Source: Ichthyophis bannanicus
Lineage: Eukaryota; Chordata; Amphibia; Gymnophiona; Ichthyophiidae
NCBI GenBank assembly: GCA_033557465.1
Contig: CM066045.1
Coordinates: forward strand, 133,941,596 to 134,005,595
Length of the DNA: 64,000 bases
Reading direction: 5' to 3'
In this document: positions 1-11,427 of the stretch, piece after piece
How the letters are laid out: every line of letters begins with the position of its first letter
Position numbering within the stretch: the first letter of the stretch is position 1
Position numbers and translations under genes: made by a program
Notes under the pieces: model-generated
The model's database searches: none
The model's input: only the letters and a program-made list of their open reading frames with translations
What the model was told of the DNA's origin: nothing

Positions 1-2560
1 AGGTGGCCTGAGGGAGTCCTTGTAGGATGGCGTTTGAATAATCAAAATGAGGAATGATGAGGGCTTGATAAATGGTGCGGAAGTCGCCTGGTTCTAGTAA
101 AGGGCGTAGGTGTCTAAGGGATCTAATCTTGAAGTAGATCGCACTTAGTGTTGGCTATGTGTTGCTTCATGTTGAGGTTCTGATCCAATGTGACTCCGAG
201 ATAACGTATAGCTGATTTTACTTGCAATTCGGCGTTGTCCACTTCCAAGTAGCTGGGTGGTGTAAACTCAGGATTTCTGGAGATGAACAGGACCTCCGTT
301 TTCTTGTGTTGGATGCGCAGATTTTGAGAGAGGAGCCATTCGGATATTACGTTGAAACACTTAGTCAAGGGGGTAAGGTCTGGGCAGTCCAGGGATATTG
401 GCAGATACAGTAAGACATCATCTGCGTATATCATGCAACTCACATTGAACGATCTAATGATGTTACAGATAGGTTGGATATAGATGTTAAACATAAGTGA
501 TGATAGGGAAGATCCTTGAGGAACTCCTTGGCTTTGTAGGAATGGCTCGGATGTGGACCCGTTTACTCAGACGTATTGCCATCTTCCAGACAGGTAGGAT
601 CTACACCACTCGAGAGCTATTCCACTAATGCCTTTCTCTCTTAGCCGACCTAGGAGAATTTCGTGGCAGACCGAGTCGAAGGCTGCCGCTATATCTAAAA
701 AGACGAGTGCAAAACCTTGACGTAAGTTGTCAATGCCTGAAATTATGGTGTCGAAAAGAGTTGTGAGTAGTGTTTCGACTCCGTGTGACTCTCTGAATCC
801 ATGTTGAGATGAATCTAGAGGGGCGTTGGTATCAATGTGATCTTGTAACTGTTTGTAGACTATCTTTTCAATGATTTTAGCGAGCATCGGGATGCTGGAA
901 ATGGGTCTGTATGACTCCACCTTTTGAGGGTCTAATTTGGCATTCTTTAGCAGCGGTCTAACGGAGGTCTGTTTGAGCGTGGAGGGGAAAGACCCAGTGC
1001 TGAAAGATAGGCCTATCATTTTAGCTAAGATCGGGGCGAGGTCACATCGCAGATCTTTTATCCAGAATGCTGGACAGGGGTCCGAGTATGCAGTGGAGGT
1101 ATTTAGGGTTGCGATGGTGACTTCAATAGTTCTTTTTGATGGTGTGACAAAGGTAGTTAGAGATGCTGAGAACTCTTGTTCGTTGGGGGGGTCCGGTATC
1201 ACCACTTTGTCGGTCTTGCACAGTTTAGATTGCATAAAGACGGCATAGTCCTGCGGTGTATGGTTCCGGGGTGCTCCGGAGTGGGTTCTTTGGCAAGAGA
1301 TTTGACCAGGTTGAAGAGGTCGTGTGGCTTGTTTAATGACCGTTTCAGGGTTTCTGTGTGGTGTTGTTTCATCCTGTCTGTGACGGCCCTGCGATGTGTG
1401 TGTAAGTGTTGGGTGTATGCTGCTTGGTCTCTGCTGGTACGTGACTTCCTCCAGCGCTTTTCCAATCTCTGTAGGAGGGTTAGTGATGCCCTTAAGTCAG
1501 CTGTGAACCATGGTGCAGATGATCTTTTGTTTGGGGCTTTAGTTGTTGGGGGACGAATTGCGATTGCGCTGAGTTTGCTGTTCCATGTGGTGATTAGGTC
1601 CTCTAGGTTTTGTGAAGTCTTATCAAGGAGTGTGTTCGTTTCAGCTAGGATACGTTCTTTGTTAAACGGGTGAAAACTTCTGGTAGTTGAGTTTGAATTC
1701 ATACTTGTGTCCACATTGTGGCTTGACGGGGGTCGGAATCTGGAAGGTGATGAGTTTATGATCCGACCATGGTACTGCTGTTAATGATAGCTTGATATTT
1801 TGTGCTTGTTGAAGCACTGTTTGTGGGGCGAATATGAGGTCGAGAATGTTGCCTTTTGTGTGTGTTGGTTCTTGTACCAATTGGGTATATCCCAAGATAT
1901 CTAGGGCTTCTATGAAAGTAGCTGCTTGATTGTCCTGTAGGGATGGCAGGTTGAAGTCACCTAGGATCCAATTTGGTTTATTTGGGCCCTGGGTGTTGGA
2001 TGCTATGTTTATGATATTGGAGAGGTTGTCTGGATCTGCAGAAGGCGCTCTGTAAATCAGGTTTATAGAGCAGGTGTTGTTGGAGATAGTCATTGTTTCA
2101 AGGGTATTGATGCTGTTGGATTCTACCATTTTGAACTGAAGGTCGGATCTGGTGAAGACGGCCACTCCTCCTCCCCTTTTGTTCTGCCTGTGGCTGGTGA
2201 AAGCCACACAGTTAGGTGGTAGTAGTTGATTGAGTATGGTGTTATCTTCCGGTGAGAGCCAGGTCTCGGTGATCATAATAATATCTAATTTATGATACAT
2301 TATTGTTTCAGTGATTGCTGGCCATTTATTGCGAAGTGAGCGAGAGTTAATGAGTGCGCACTTCAGGCTGCTAGTGTATGGGCTTTTACTTTGCTTGGCT
2401 TTCGAAAAATTTTGTAGTGGGATATGTATTAGGTGGTGGCGGTGTAGATAGCTAGTTCCATGATAGTGGTTGTGGGAGTCATCGGGCCATTTTCTTCCAC
2501 CAGTCGAGACTGTTCGGATGTGATTTTGTGTTGTAAGATGGATCCCAGGATAGCCAGTTG
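1..2560 (-). pseudogene. L2-type endonuclease/reverse transcriptase, frameshifted
   Basis: The coding strand reads in at least four blocks that change frame: endonuclease and linker at about 2560-1662, linker at 1714-1199, RT fingers and palm at 1235-567, and the YADD block at 494-123. The endonuclease would nick target DNA and the RT would copy the element RNA there, the usual LINE mechanism. Endonuclease residues (GDFNLPSL near 1960 and SDHKLITF near 1760) and RT landmarks (SYRPISSIPM, HGFRESHGVETLL, DIAAAFDS) remain legible. The frameshifts near 1700, 1220 and 530 mean no full-length enzyme could be made from this copy. Confidence 0.85.
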
Positions 2561-2583
2561 GCTTTTCCGACTCTGGCGGGAAC
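1..2583 (-). mobile_element. L2-like LINE, truncated by window edge
   Basis: A non-LTR retrotransposon lies on the minus strand and runs out of the window at its 3' side. The 5' part encodes an apurinic/apyrimidinic-type endonuclease (motifs SRSLRNK, ITETWL and RGGGVAVF). The following part encodes reverse transcriptase, ending in YADDVLLYL. The same order and similar motifs occur in the L2 copy at 34177-37590, so I place both in the L2/CR1 group. The right edge at about 2583 abuts DIRS recombinase-region sequence, which suggests the LINE either inserted into DIRS-A or was joined to it by deletion. The 3' UTR and tail are not in the window. Confidence 0.85.
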
Positions 2584-2921
2584 CCATGATGGACCTGTTC
2601 GCTAGTCCGGACAACCTTTAGTTGCTCTGCTTCTGCTCCCAACAGGCCCACCCCTCCAGAGTGGTGGCAGACACGTTCCTGGTCTCATGTATGCCTTCCC
2701 TCCTACGCCGCTGATCGCCAAGACCTTGTTTAGGACGCTCCGCGACAGGGCCTCACTTATCCTGATAGCCCCTCGGTGACCCAGGCAATTGTGGTTTCCG
2801 CTGCTTCTACAGTTGACGGTGGAGACACTCATAACCTTGTGGACCGCCCCGGGACTCCTATCTCAGGAAGGGGGGGGGGGTCTCTCCTGCACCCAAATCA
2901 GGAGTCCCTGTCGCTGACAGC

Positions 2922-3975
2922 GTGGCTGCTGAGAGGGTGACTCTGGCCCCCTTCAACTTCCTGGTTGAAGTGGAGGACATCCTGCTGGCGTCTCGCAAGG
3001 CCTCTACTAGGAAGGCTTATCCCCTCAAATGGCGCAGTTTCTCTCTTTGGTGTGCTGAACACGTGGCTGATCCTTTCTCCTGCCCGGTAGCTCTGGTGTC
3101 ACAGTACCTTCTCCACCTTTCTCAGTCTGGGCTCAAGTCTAACTCTGTCCGGGTGCACCTTAGTGCCCTGGCAGTGCACCACCATCCAGTGGATGGTAAG
3201 CCCCTCTCAGTCCAACAGTTGGTGACCCATTTCCTTCGAGGCCTGCTCTTATCGAAGCCCTCAGTTTGCCCTCCGGCAACCGAATGGGACCTCAACGTAT
3301 TGTTGGGGCGGCTCACTCGCCCACCCTTCGAGCCTCTGGCTACCTGGCACCTTTGCTACCTCTCTTGGAAGGTGGCTTTCCTGGTTGCGCTCACCTTCGC
3401 TTGCAGAGTTAGTGAGCTTCAGGCCCTTGTGGCGGAGGCGCCTTATACCAGGTTCTACAAGAACGGAGTAGTGCTTCGCACGCACCCCAAATTCCTGCCG
3501 AAAGTAGTGTCACCCTTCCATCTCAACCAGGAAGTGGTGCTCCCTACGTTATTTCCAAGACCTCACTCCAGTTAGGTGGAGATGTACCTTCACACCTTGG
3601 ACTGTAAGAGGGCCTTGTCCTTCTATATCCAGCACACTCAGGGCCACCGCAAAGCTGCTCAGCTTTTCATCTCCTACAACCCCAATAGGCTGGGGGAGGC
3701 GGTGACCAAATGTATGTTGTCCACCTGGGTGGCGGACTGTATTCCCTCGCTTATGAGCAGGCGAGGCTTCCATTGGACGGCCGCCTCACGGAGCACCATG
3801 TCAGGGCCATGGCGGCTTTGGTGGTAAACTTGCGCTCTGTCCCAATGATGGACATCTGCCGGACCGCCACCTGGTCTTCAGTCCATACCTTTGCAGCCCA
3901 TTACTGCCTGGAAAGAGAGTCCCAACGGGACAGTGCATTCGGCCAGGCTGTGCTCCGTAACCGTTTTGGGGTTTA
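2922..3975 (+). pseudogene. DIRS tyrosine recombinase (DIRS-A), broken
   Basis: DIRS elements integrate a circular DNA intermediate with a lambda-type tyrosine recombinase instead of a DDE integrase. The first block (to 3575) holds the N-terminal core-binding region (TRKAYPLKW, LHLSQSGLKSNSVRVHLSAL) and the first catalytic Arg in CRVSELQAL. A stop at 3573 and frame changes separate it from the C-terminal block, which contains the His-x-x-Arg pair in EHHVRAMAAL (about 3796) and the Tyr nucleophile in AAHYCLERES (about 3894-3920). All four catalytic positions are therefore visible, but in different frames. Confidence 0.85.
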
Positions 3976-4144
3976 GGCAACCCCTATCCTCCGACCCTTC
4001 TGTGTTAGGCTACCGGAGTGCTGGTTTCATCGGATACAGGGGTCCTACTGTGGTCTGTGGACACAGACTCATTGCTGCCATTTGCAGCTCCCCATGAGGG
4101 AACCCCTCGTTTTGCTATGGGCTTTTGGTAGCCTGTAGCTGGGG

Positions 4145-4250
4145 AGTCTCATATGTGAGGACTGACTTCCTGCTTGTACCCGGAGAAAGCGTAGTTACTC
4201 ACCTGCAACAAGTGTTCTCCGGGGACAGCAGGAATCAGTCCTCACAACCC
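4145..4250. repeat. DIRS-A internal complementary region
   Basis: Two convergent copies of the element-end sequence (left arm with TGAGGACTGACTTCCTGC, right arm its near reverse complement near 4215-4245) form a palindrome centred near 4195. In DIRS-1-type elements such a region matches the two outer termini and is thought to template the missing terminal bases in the circular intermediate. The same arrangement is present in DIRS-B, -C, -E and -F. Confidence 0.75.
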
Positions 4251-4314
4251 TCCCTCCTCCCCTTGGAGTTGCTCCTTTACCATCTTTTATTTTTGCCATC
4301 TTTTAGCTATGTCA

Positions 4315-4500
4315 TCTGACTGAGCAGGATGGCACCCTTTGGCGGGATGGGGACCACGCATGCTTGGTGGCATCTTCCAAAGGCTTTCTTTGAAAGCTGG
4401 GGGGATGCTTCCGCGAGGGCTCTGTCGGTGCCGATATCACCCATATTTGAGGACAGATGCCTGAGAACACCTGTTACAGGTGAGTAACTAAACTATACAG
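4315..4500 (-). repeat. DIRS-A right inverted terminal repeat
   Basis: The stretch with GATGGCACCCT, CCACGCATGC and CTTTCTTTGAAAG is the reverse complement of the left terminus of DIRS-F (53700-53880). It ends with ACCTGTTACAGGTGAGTAAC, containing a splice-donor-like CAG|GTGAGT at 4477-4485. Confidence 0.75.
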
Positions 4501-4682
4501 AATCTTTGCTGCAAAATTAGAAACCAGGGCTGGGATTATAGGGCACTTTGTTGCACGCTGGAATCCCTGTATGTGAGCAGGGTCAGGACACATTATCTTG
4601 CTCTGTCTATTTTACTATGATATCGTGGTACTCCCTGATCTTTGCTATGTAACCATTGCCAGGTGTGTTTCTCTCTCTGCAG

Positions 4683-4851
4683 AGGAAAACCAGCGTGTCT
4701 TGTTGGCACTCCCTAACACAAGCAGGCAGCTTCTCCATATGCTGATGTCTGGAGAGACAGAAATCCATAAGCAGGTTCTGGCGTTGTTGGTCATCTACAC
4801 TCAAACTGAGATGGGAAGAGATTTGATCAGCAAGCACCTGGATCCCACTGA
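4683..4851 (+). CDS. Host gene, exon 1 of 5 seen (helical-repeat protein)
   Basis: An open block of about 56 codons is preceded by a pyrimidine tract and AG (TCTCTCTCTGCAG, ending at 4682) and followed by a GTATGA donor at 4852. The exon begins with two bases of a split codon and ends with GA, which the next exon completes as Glu. The peptide includes SRQLLHMLMSG and KQVLALLVIYTQTEMGRDL. It is Leu-rich with the alternating pattern of paired helices, as in armadillo or HEAT repeats. The product is not recognised. Exons upstream are outside the window. Confidence 0.75.
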
Positions 4852-5587
4852 GTATGAAATTTAGTTCAGACTTGTTTTCTTTCACTGGACTGGAAGTGCA
4901 AATCCAGATGTTAGATGTGACTTTGTAGTACCTTTCTAGGGAGTTAACTAGAGCCTCTAGATTTTTGGAACTTACTTCTGATGTTCCTTCTAAAGTGCAC
5001 AGGGATTCACCACCTCTGTCCTTACTATTGTGGGTGTTGCAGCAGCCTTGTAGTTAAAATTGCATAGGGCAGGCAGGTACCCTGGGAGTCCTGCACATCC
5101 TTTTTTCCATTTGAGAATGAAATCGCAACAGTGCTGTGCCATCCTTGATAGTAAGAATTCAGGCGTTTGTCTCCCTCATACCTCAGAAGGATCTTGGCTG
5201 CCTGATTGAAACCTCTTTCCTTACCACTTACCATTAGGGAATTCTAAGTGACTGGGCTGCCGCCTTGCTCCTTCCAAAATGGAAGTCACACCAGCTCTCA
5301 TGAGGAATCTCTCATGATTCTTTTAGTTGTTGCTGCTCCCTTTACTCACTCTGTTGTAATTCTTTGCTTTGAAACTCTGCCTACCATTAGCTCAGGTCAA
5401 ATGCTTGATAGGGAAGAGGTTTAGGCCCTCTGAATACTTAACAGTTATGACAGGCAGTCATTGCCAGGTACACTGGAAGCCTTTGCACAAAGCCCTTTGT
5501 GGCTCTTATGTTCTTGAGTATTGTCAGCAAAGGCAGGTGCAGACTCAACAAGAAGTGAAAATGCACGTCGTTTTAAAACACGTTTAT
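4852..5587. other. Intron sequence, nothing recognised
   Basis: Intronic DNA between the first visible exon and DIRS-B. Short open frames exist on both strands but show no domain, no splice context and no repeat similarity that I can see. It is A/T-rich and probably partly old, unrecognisable repeat. Confidence 0.5.
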
Positions 5588-5739
5588 CTCCAGGAACAAG
5601 CAGGAATGAGTCTTCACATATGGGTACCGACGGAGCCTGCGCGGGAACGCTCCCCAGCGTCCAATCAGAAAGCTTTTGGGAGTATCCCACAGCGCCTGCG
5701 TGCTGCCTTCCCGCCTTTCCAACTGTCTCTCCTCAGTTG
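5588..5739 (+). repeat. DIRS-B left inverted terminal repeat
   Basis: About 150 bp from CTCCAGGAACAAGCAGGAAT to CTCTCCTCAGTTG reappears inverted at 11428-11588 with few differences (shared blocks include GGGAACGCTCCCCAGCGTCC and CTTCCCGCCTTTCCAACTG). Confidence 0.9.
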
Positions 5740-5966
5740 TTCTTTTTCCGCAGAGCCAGCAGGTCGTGTTCCTGTCACCGCAGAAGAATTTCCTTAATTT
5801 TCCTTTATTTCTTTTCTGTCGCGTCTGCCTTCCTGGACGCTATACTGGTACCGCCGGTTGTTATTCCTTTTCTTTAAAAAACAAAAAACAAAAAAACTTT
5901 TCTATTTATTTTTCTACAGTTGCACTTCAGTTTTGGGCCTTAGGCCCAAAACCTTTTTCCTTAAAC

Positions 5967-7819
5967 ATGGAAAAGCCCGCTTCAGGGTTCAAGAAGTGTA
6001 CAAAATGTGGCGGTACTATCTCCGTCACTGACACCCATGACTGGTGTCTAAAGTGTTTAGGCCCTGACCATTCCATTACAGATTGTGCGTCCTGTTCTAT
6101 GATGTCGAAGAGAGGTCGACAGAACCGAGCTGCCAAGCTCAGTACCCTGTTTCCCTCTGATGTGGCTTCGGTGGCATCGACATCTTCCAGGGCTGCTTCT
6201 TCACATGGATCTCAGGTAACTAAACATAAACCAGCCAGTCCTCAAGGGGCAAATCTCCTGCTAAGCATCGAGATGCCTCCGGCCTTGCCCTCAAGGATCC
6301 TGCACCGGCAAAACTACCCCGGAGGGAGGCTTCGGCCTCTAAAGCATCATCATCGGGGTTCCAGGATGATCTAGATGGCGTTGCCTCAACAGATCTCCTG
6401 GTGCCATGCTCTGGGGTACCGGTGGCCTCCACCGGTACTGACTTTCAGGCATTGGCAGCGTCGATGGATCAGAGGATTCTGTCCATCGAATGCAGTCTGG
6501 CGGCTTTCCTTGTGGCATCGACGCCCGTGGTACCGCAACAGACTACTCCGCCGGTACCGGCTCTGGCATTGCCATTGGCACTGATTCTGGTACCGGTGGC
6601 CTCGACATCGGCATCGGTGTCCGCCATGCCGGTACTCTGCCCTCTGCAGCCCTCCGGTACCGATACCCCGGTACTGGCGATTCCCGATACCAGTCTTCAT
6701 CGGTATGGGTATCGGGCTTTGCAAGAGCATCCTGACAGACGATACTTCGATTCCTCTGATGACTCCGAGGATTCTGAAGAGTCTGTCGATGCAGGGATGC
6801 TTCTTCCACAGGAGGAGTCTTCACCTAAACGAAGGATGTCTCCTCCAGAGGATTTGTCTTTTCAAGACTTTATCAGAGAGGTGGCTAGGGGCCTCTCTGT
6901 TACAGTGGCCCCTGAGACAGAGCCTCAAGCCAAGGAGTTAGATATTTTACAATATCCCAAGACTCCTAAGGAAGCAGCTACCTTACCTATTCATGAGATT
7001 CTGTATGATCTCATGTTCAGGATGTGGGAAGCACCTCTAACCACCTCTCCTCATTCACGCAGGTTGGACACCATGTATTGTGTCCCTCCTTGTCCCGGGT
7101 TCCATAAAACTCAGCTCCCTCACCACTCTATTGTGGTAGAGTCTGCAATGAGAAAGATTAGAAGTGCCAAAAGACATGCCTCTAATCCTCCAGGACGTGA
7201 ATGTAGAACCTTGGATGTTTTTGGGCGTAGAGTCTTCCAAGCTTCCATGTTCGCTGCGAGAATTAATTCCTATGGTCTTTACATGGGAATGTTCTTGAAA
7301 GAGGTCACTGACCATTTACAATCTTTAAGTCCTTTTATGTCTGACAGTAAAAGGCAAGAATATCTTGCTGGGCTTAAACATGCCCAGGATATCTCCAAAT
7401 TCTCTAACCGTGCAGCTTTCGATGCCTTTGAATGTGTAAGCAGGGCCTCAGCTATAGCTATCGGTGCACGTAGGATTGCTTGGCTTCAAGCATCTGATTT
7501 GGAGACCTGGGTACAAGATGAATTAGGAAATCTCCCTTGTACAGGAGAAAATCTGTTTGGTAAGGATTGGCAAGCAAAAGCCAATCAAATGGATGCTGAA
7601 AATTCTGCCTTGGATAGATTATCCAAGTCTACAGCTGCCCCTGCCAAGAAAAGGTTGTTCAAGAAAACACCTTTTTCTAAAAAAGGAAGGTCCTATTCTG
7701 CTTATACTCAGAGGGCATCTTCTGCAGCTTCTAAACGTCAGCAATCCTCCAAACAGACCAAGGCAAAGGCTTCGAAGTCTGCTCCAGCCCAGCAATCTCA
7801 GCCCCCTCAGGGCCTTTGA
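5967..7819 (+). pseudogene. DIRS-B gag-like protein, one frameshift
   Basis: The ATG at 5967 starts a reading frame with a cysteine/histidine cluster: CTKC, then HDWCLKCLG, DHSITDC and CASC. I read this as a C-x2-C ... C-x2-C-L ... H ... C-x2-C zinc-binding motif, and it recurs at the start of gag in DIRS-D (27352) and DIRS-F (54120). A single-base shift near 6250 moves the frame. The second block runs to a stop at 7819 and ends in a basic Lys/Ser/Ala-rich tail (about 7640-7800), suited to RNA binding. The conserved region reading RRIAWLQASDLETWV (about 7470) matches DIRS-D and DIRS-E. The likely role is packaging element RNA into particles; this is inferred from position and composition. Confidence 0.8.
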
Positions 7820-7822
7820 CTT

Positions 7823-9742
7823 TCTGCTAGAGAACTTGACCTTCCTGGCTCTAGAAGGCCCAGAGCCCTCCACCATTCCAGGAAGGTTATGTCACTTTGC
7901 TCCCAGATGGGGGCAAATTACAGCAGAGCAGTGGACACACTCCATCATAAGAGAGGGGTACAAACTTCATTTTTCCAGTTTGCCCCCTCTCACCAGAGTG
8001 CACCAGTTCAATTCTCCAACCTCCCTCCTCAACCTGTTAGAGCAGGAGGTTGCCACTCTTTTAGCCCAAGGGGCAATAGAGGAGGTGCCTTCTCAACAAC
8101 AAGGCACAGGGTTTTACTCCCCCTATTTTCTTATCCCAAAGAAAACAGGGGGCTTCAGACCCATTTTAGATCTCAGAGAGTTGAACAGATTCCTAGTCAG
8201 AGAAAAATTCAAGATGGTTTCTCTGGGAACTCTGCTGCCGTACCTTCAGAGTCAGGATTGGCTTTGTTCTCTAGATCTCAAGGATGCGTACACCCATGTT
8301 CTCATCCATCCAACCCACAAAAGGTTCCTTCGGTTCCTTTTTCAGGAGAAGCACTATCAATACCGGGTGCTTCCCTTCGGCCTGGCTTCTGCACCAAGGG
8401 TGTTCACCAAATGCATGGCAGTGGTCGCTGCTTTTCTGCGCACCCTGGGGATCTTTGTCTTCCCATATCTGGACGACTGGCTCATTCGAGCTCCTTCCCA
8501 AGCAGAGGTCCAGACTGCTTTAAACTGCACAATGCGTATCCTGCAATATTTAGGGCTGGTAATAAACACCCAAAATCCACTCTGATCCCTACTCAGTCCC
8601 TGGAGTTTATAGGGGCATTGTTGGATACTACACAGGCAAGGGCCTACCTTCCCCAAGGCTGTTGCCTTCGCCTGATGCAGTTAGCTTCTCAAGCAGAGTT
8701 AAAACCCCTCCTAACTGCTCGAGACATGTTACAGCTGCTAGGCCACATGGCATCCACCGTTCATGTGGTTCCATATGCCCGCCTTCACATGAGAGCAGCT
8801 CAATGGACTTTATCCACCCAATGGACCCAGGCATTAGGCAGCCTATCAGACAAAATAGCAAACACAAGTCGCCTCATTTTGTCCCTCCAATGGTGGAAGT
8901 CCTCCCAAAACCTGTTGCTGGGGTCCCTCTTTCAGCAGCCTTTACCCCAGGCAACTCTGACAACAGATGCTTCACCAATGGGCTGGGGAGCTCATCTTCA
9001 GGACCTCTCCACCCAGGGCATCTGGTCCCCACAAGAGACTTGTCTCCATATCAATCTCTTGGAACTCAGAGCAATCTTCCTTGCTCTGCGAGTTTTCCAT
9101 ACCCTGCTCAGCCACAAGACAGTCCTTATTCATACGGACAATCAGGTAGCCATGTTCTACATAAACAAGCAGGGAGGAACTGGCTCTCTGTCGCTTTGCA
9201 ACGAAGCTCTGCGACTGTGGGCCCTCGCCAGAGAGCATCACATTCATCTGCTGGCAGTCTATCTTCCAGGGGTTCAAAACTCTTGGGCAGACAGACTCAG
9301 TCGAGTTCTGCTTCCACACGAGTGGTCCCTACATATGGATCAGGTATCCAAGGTATTTCAACTTTGGGGAACCCCGGACATAGACCTATTTGCAAGTCCG
9401 TGGAATGCCAAACTTCCCCGGTTCTGTTCCAGAACTCTGGCTCAGGGGGCTCAGGCAAAGGATGCTTTCCTCCTTCACTGGGGTCAAGACTTCCTCTATG
9501 CCTTTCCACCCATTCCCCTAATTCCCAAAACCCTGTTCAAGCTTCAGAGAGACAGAGGCCACATGGTCCTCATAGCTCCACGTTGGCCTCGGCAGGTGTG
9601 GTACCCTCTGCTTCTACATCTCTCTCAAGCTCCCTCCTTAGAGTTAGGGTCTGCTCCAGACCTCCTCTCTCAGGAGGACGGAAAGTTATGGCATCCCAGT
9701 CCCCAGTCTCTGCATCTCAGGGCTTGGTTGCTGAGGGCCTAG
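7823..9742 (+). pseudogene. DIRS-B reverse transcriptase / RNase H
   Basis: The N-terminal block (frame to 8585) carries RT landmarks: FLIPKKTGGFRPILDLREL (about 8130), motif A LDLKDAY (about 8274), LPFGLASAPRVFTK and the active-site box FPYLDDWLI (about 8460). A frame change near 8575 leads to the second block, with the connection region and RNase H: catalytic Asp in TTDASPMGWGAH, Glu in INLLELRAI, Asp in IHTDNQVAMFY, and NSWADRLSR. The end reads LIAPRWPRQVWY. The enzyme would copy genomic RNA into DNA and remove the RNA strand. The frame starts before the gag stop, so gag and RT overlap. Confidence 0.88.
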
Positions 9743-11130
9743 ATCTCCAGCTTTTACATCTTTCTCAACAGGTGAAGGATGTTCTCTATGCTTCCAGAAA
9801 ACCATCCACTAGACATTCTTATGCCTTCAAGTGGAAAAGATTCACCATCTGGTGTTCCGAGAGGGGTCTTAACCGCCGAGCCATACTTCTGGAATCGTTA
9901 CTGGAGTATCTCCTGCATTTGTCTAATGCAGGCCTTAAGACAAATTCAGTAAGAGTCCCATCTGAGTGCTATTGCAGCTTCACTCAAGCCTCTAAATGGA
10001 CAACCTGTTTCCTCTCATCCCCTTGTAGCAAGGTTCATGAGAGGCCTCCTTTTAACAAAGCCTCCCATTAGACCACCACCCGTGGCATGGGACTTAAACT
10101 TGGTTCTTGGTCAGCTTATGAAGCCGCCTTTTGAACCTTTAGCTACTACTTCCTTGAAATACCTTTCCTGGAAGGTTATCTTTCTTATTGCAATCACATC
10201 AGCACGCCGCATTAGAGAATTGCAAGCTCTAGTAGCTAATCCACCTTATACAAGATTCTATCATGACAAGGTGGTACTTAGGACTAATCCTCATTTTATA
10301 CCTAAGGTGGTCTCGCCTTTTCACCTCAACCAAGAGATCTACCTACCTGTCTTCTTTCCAGGTCCTCATGCATCAAGTGCAGAGAGGATTCTTCATACCC
10401 TGGACTGTAAAAGAGCTCTAGCTTTTTACTTGCAGAGGACACAGCAACATAGAAAGTCTTCTCAACTCTTTGTTGCTTTTGATCCTTCTCATCTGGGTCA
10501 GCCAGTCTCCAAGAGAACACTTTCCAACTGGATTGCCCAGTGTATTTCTTTCGCCTACCAGAGCAAAAACATGTCTCTGGAGGGCCATGTCACAGCTCAT
10601 AATGTGAGAGCCATGGCAGCTTCAATGGCTCATCTCAACTCTGTGTCTATCGACGACATCTGTCGAGCAGCCACTTGGGCCTCGGTTCAAGTGGCTTGGA
10701 GTGGAGGAGTGGCCTAGTGGTTGGGGCAAGGTACTTCAGGCCGGAAGGTCGGGGGTTCAAATCCCACTAGAGGACAGCAACCTTGGGCCGGAAGGACTGG
10801 GGTTTCTAGTCCCACAGGTGCTCCTTGTGGTCTTGGGCAAGCCACTTAACCCTCCATAGCCCATGTTCCCTGTAAAATAGTTCTCTGTGTGCTGTGCTTT
10901 CCTGTCTAATCAATGTGTTTATACCTCAAAAATTTCCTGTCATGATTTGACAATTTCCAATCTGTAATCAAACCGCTGCTGATCGCTGGAAGTAGCGGTA
11001 TACAAATGTATACTAAATAAATAAATAAATAAATAAATAATACCTTCACAGCCCATTACTGCTTAGACAAAGACTCCCGCCGGGATGCTTTGTTTGGTCA
11101 GCCTGTCCTCAAACACCTGTTCCATACTTA
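9689..11130 (+). pseudogene. DIRS-B tyrosine recombinase, split by a SINE
   Basis: The frame opens at an ATG overlapping the end of the RT ORF. The core-binding part (STRHSYAFKWKRFTIWC, LKTNSVRV) shifts frame near 10000. The catalytic part then holds Arg in RRIRELQALVA (about 10210-10240) and His-x-x-Arg in AHNVRAMAAS (about 10594). A SINE interrupts the gene just before the nucleophile, and the gene resumes at about 11041 with TFTAHYCLDKDSRRDALFG, which contains the Tyr. It would join the circular element DNA to the target without DDE chemistry. It is inactive because of the frameshift and the SINE. Confidence 0.87.
10692..11040 (+). mobile_element. tRNA-derived CORE/MIR-like SINE
   Basis: The 5' end has RNA polymerase III promoter boxes (A-box-like GTGGCCTAGTGGTTGGGGC near 10712 and B-box-like GGTTCAAATCC near 10753). 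A middle part reads CTTGGGCAAGCCACTTAACC, which I recognise as the CORE/MIR type. The 3' part, CTGATCGCTGGAAGTAGCGG, matches the 3' UTR of the L2 copy at about 37530, followed by a (AAAT)n tail. The shared 3' end implies mobilisation by the L2-like LINE. The B-box heads a repeat, not a tRNA gene, because no cloverleaf follows. Confidence 0.85.
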
Positions 11131-11227
11131 ATCAACTCCTACCCACCATCCCTCAGGGGATGCCAGAGATCCAGGTGGAGAAGTGCACCCTGTCCCAGGG
11201 ACACACAACCTATGGGCTCTCTCCCTG

Positions 11228-11345
11228 GCATCAAAAGCTAGGGAGTCCCCATATGTGAAGACTCATTCCTGTTTGTTCCTGGAGATAGCAGTTACTTACC
11301 TGTAACAGGTGATCTCTGGGAACAGCAGGAATAAGTCTTCACAAC
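11228..11345. repeat. DIRS-B internal complementary region
   Basis: A near-palindrome centred at about 11293. The left arm includes TGAAGACTCATTCCTGTTTG and the right arm GGAACAGCAGGAATAAGTCT, meeting at TTACTTACCTGTAACAGG. It corresponds to the two outer ends of the same element, as in other DIRS elements. Confidence 0.8.
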
Positions 11346-11427
11346 CCACCCACCTCCCCTAAGGAGTTGTCTCTCTTTCTCTATCTCCTTTCCCTCTTTC
11401 TCTCCCTTTGGTCTCAGCTATAAAACT

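Larger units (their letters stand above)
2584..4500 (+). mobile_element. DIRS-A: 3' half of a DIRS retrotransposon
   Basis: The sequence begins inside the RNase H/recombinase overlap (readable as DLFASPDN and PLIAKTLF) and continues through a tyrosine-recombinase region to the right terminus. It is the same subfamily as DIRS-F: both carry the phrase reading RVSELQALVA and termini with ACTGACTTCCTGCTTG. The left terminus, gag and reverse transcriptase are missing, replaced at 2583 by LINE sequence. A G-run sits at about 2867-2880. Confidence 0.85.

Noticed and set aside
5369..5797. 142-codon ORF upstream of DIRS-B as a gene
   Set aside because: Its second half lies in the DIRS-B terminal repeat, and the first half has no recognisable feature.
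8662..9690. Long ORF overlapping DIRS-B RNase H as a distinct protein
   Set aside because: The first part is a Ser/Pro-rich shadow of RNase H; only the C-terminal part from about 9689 is recombinase.
10712..10765. A tRNA gene
   Set aside because: Polymerase III boxes are present, but they head a SINE with CORE and L2-type parts; no cloverleaf or terminator follows.
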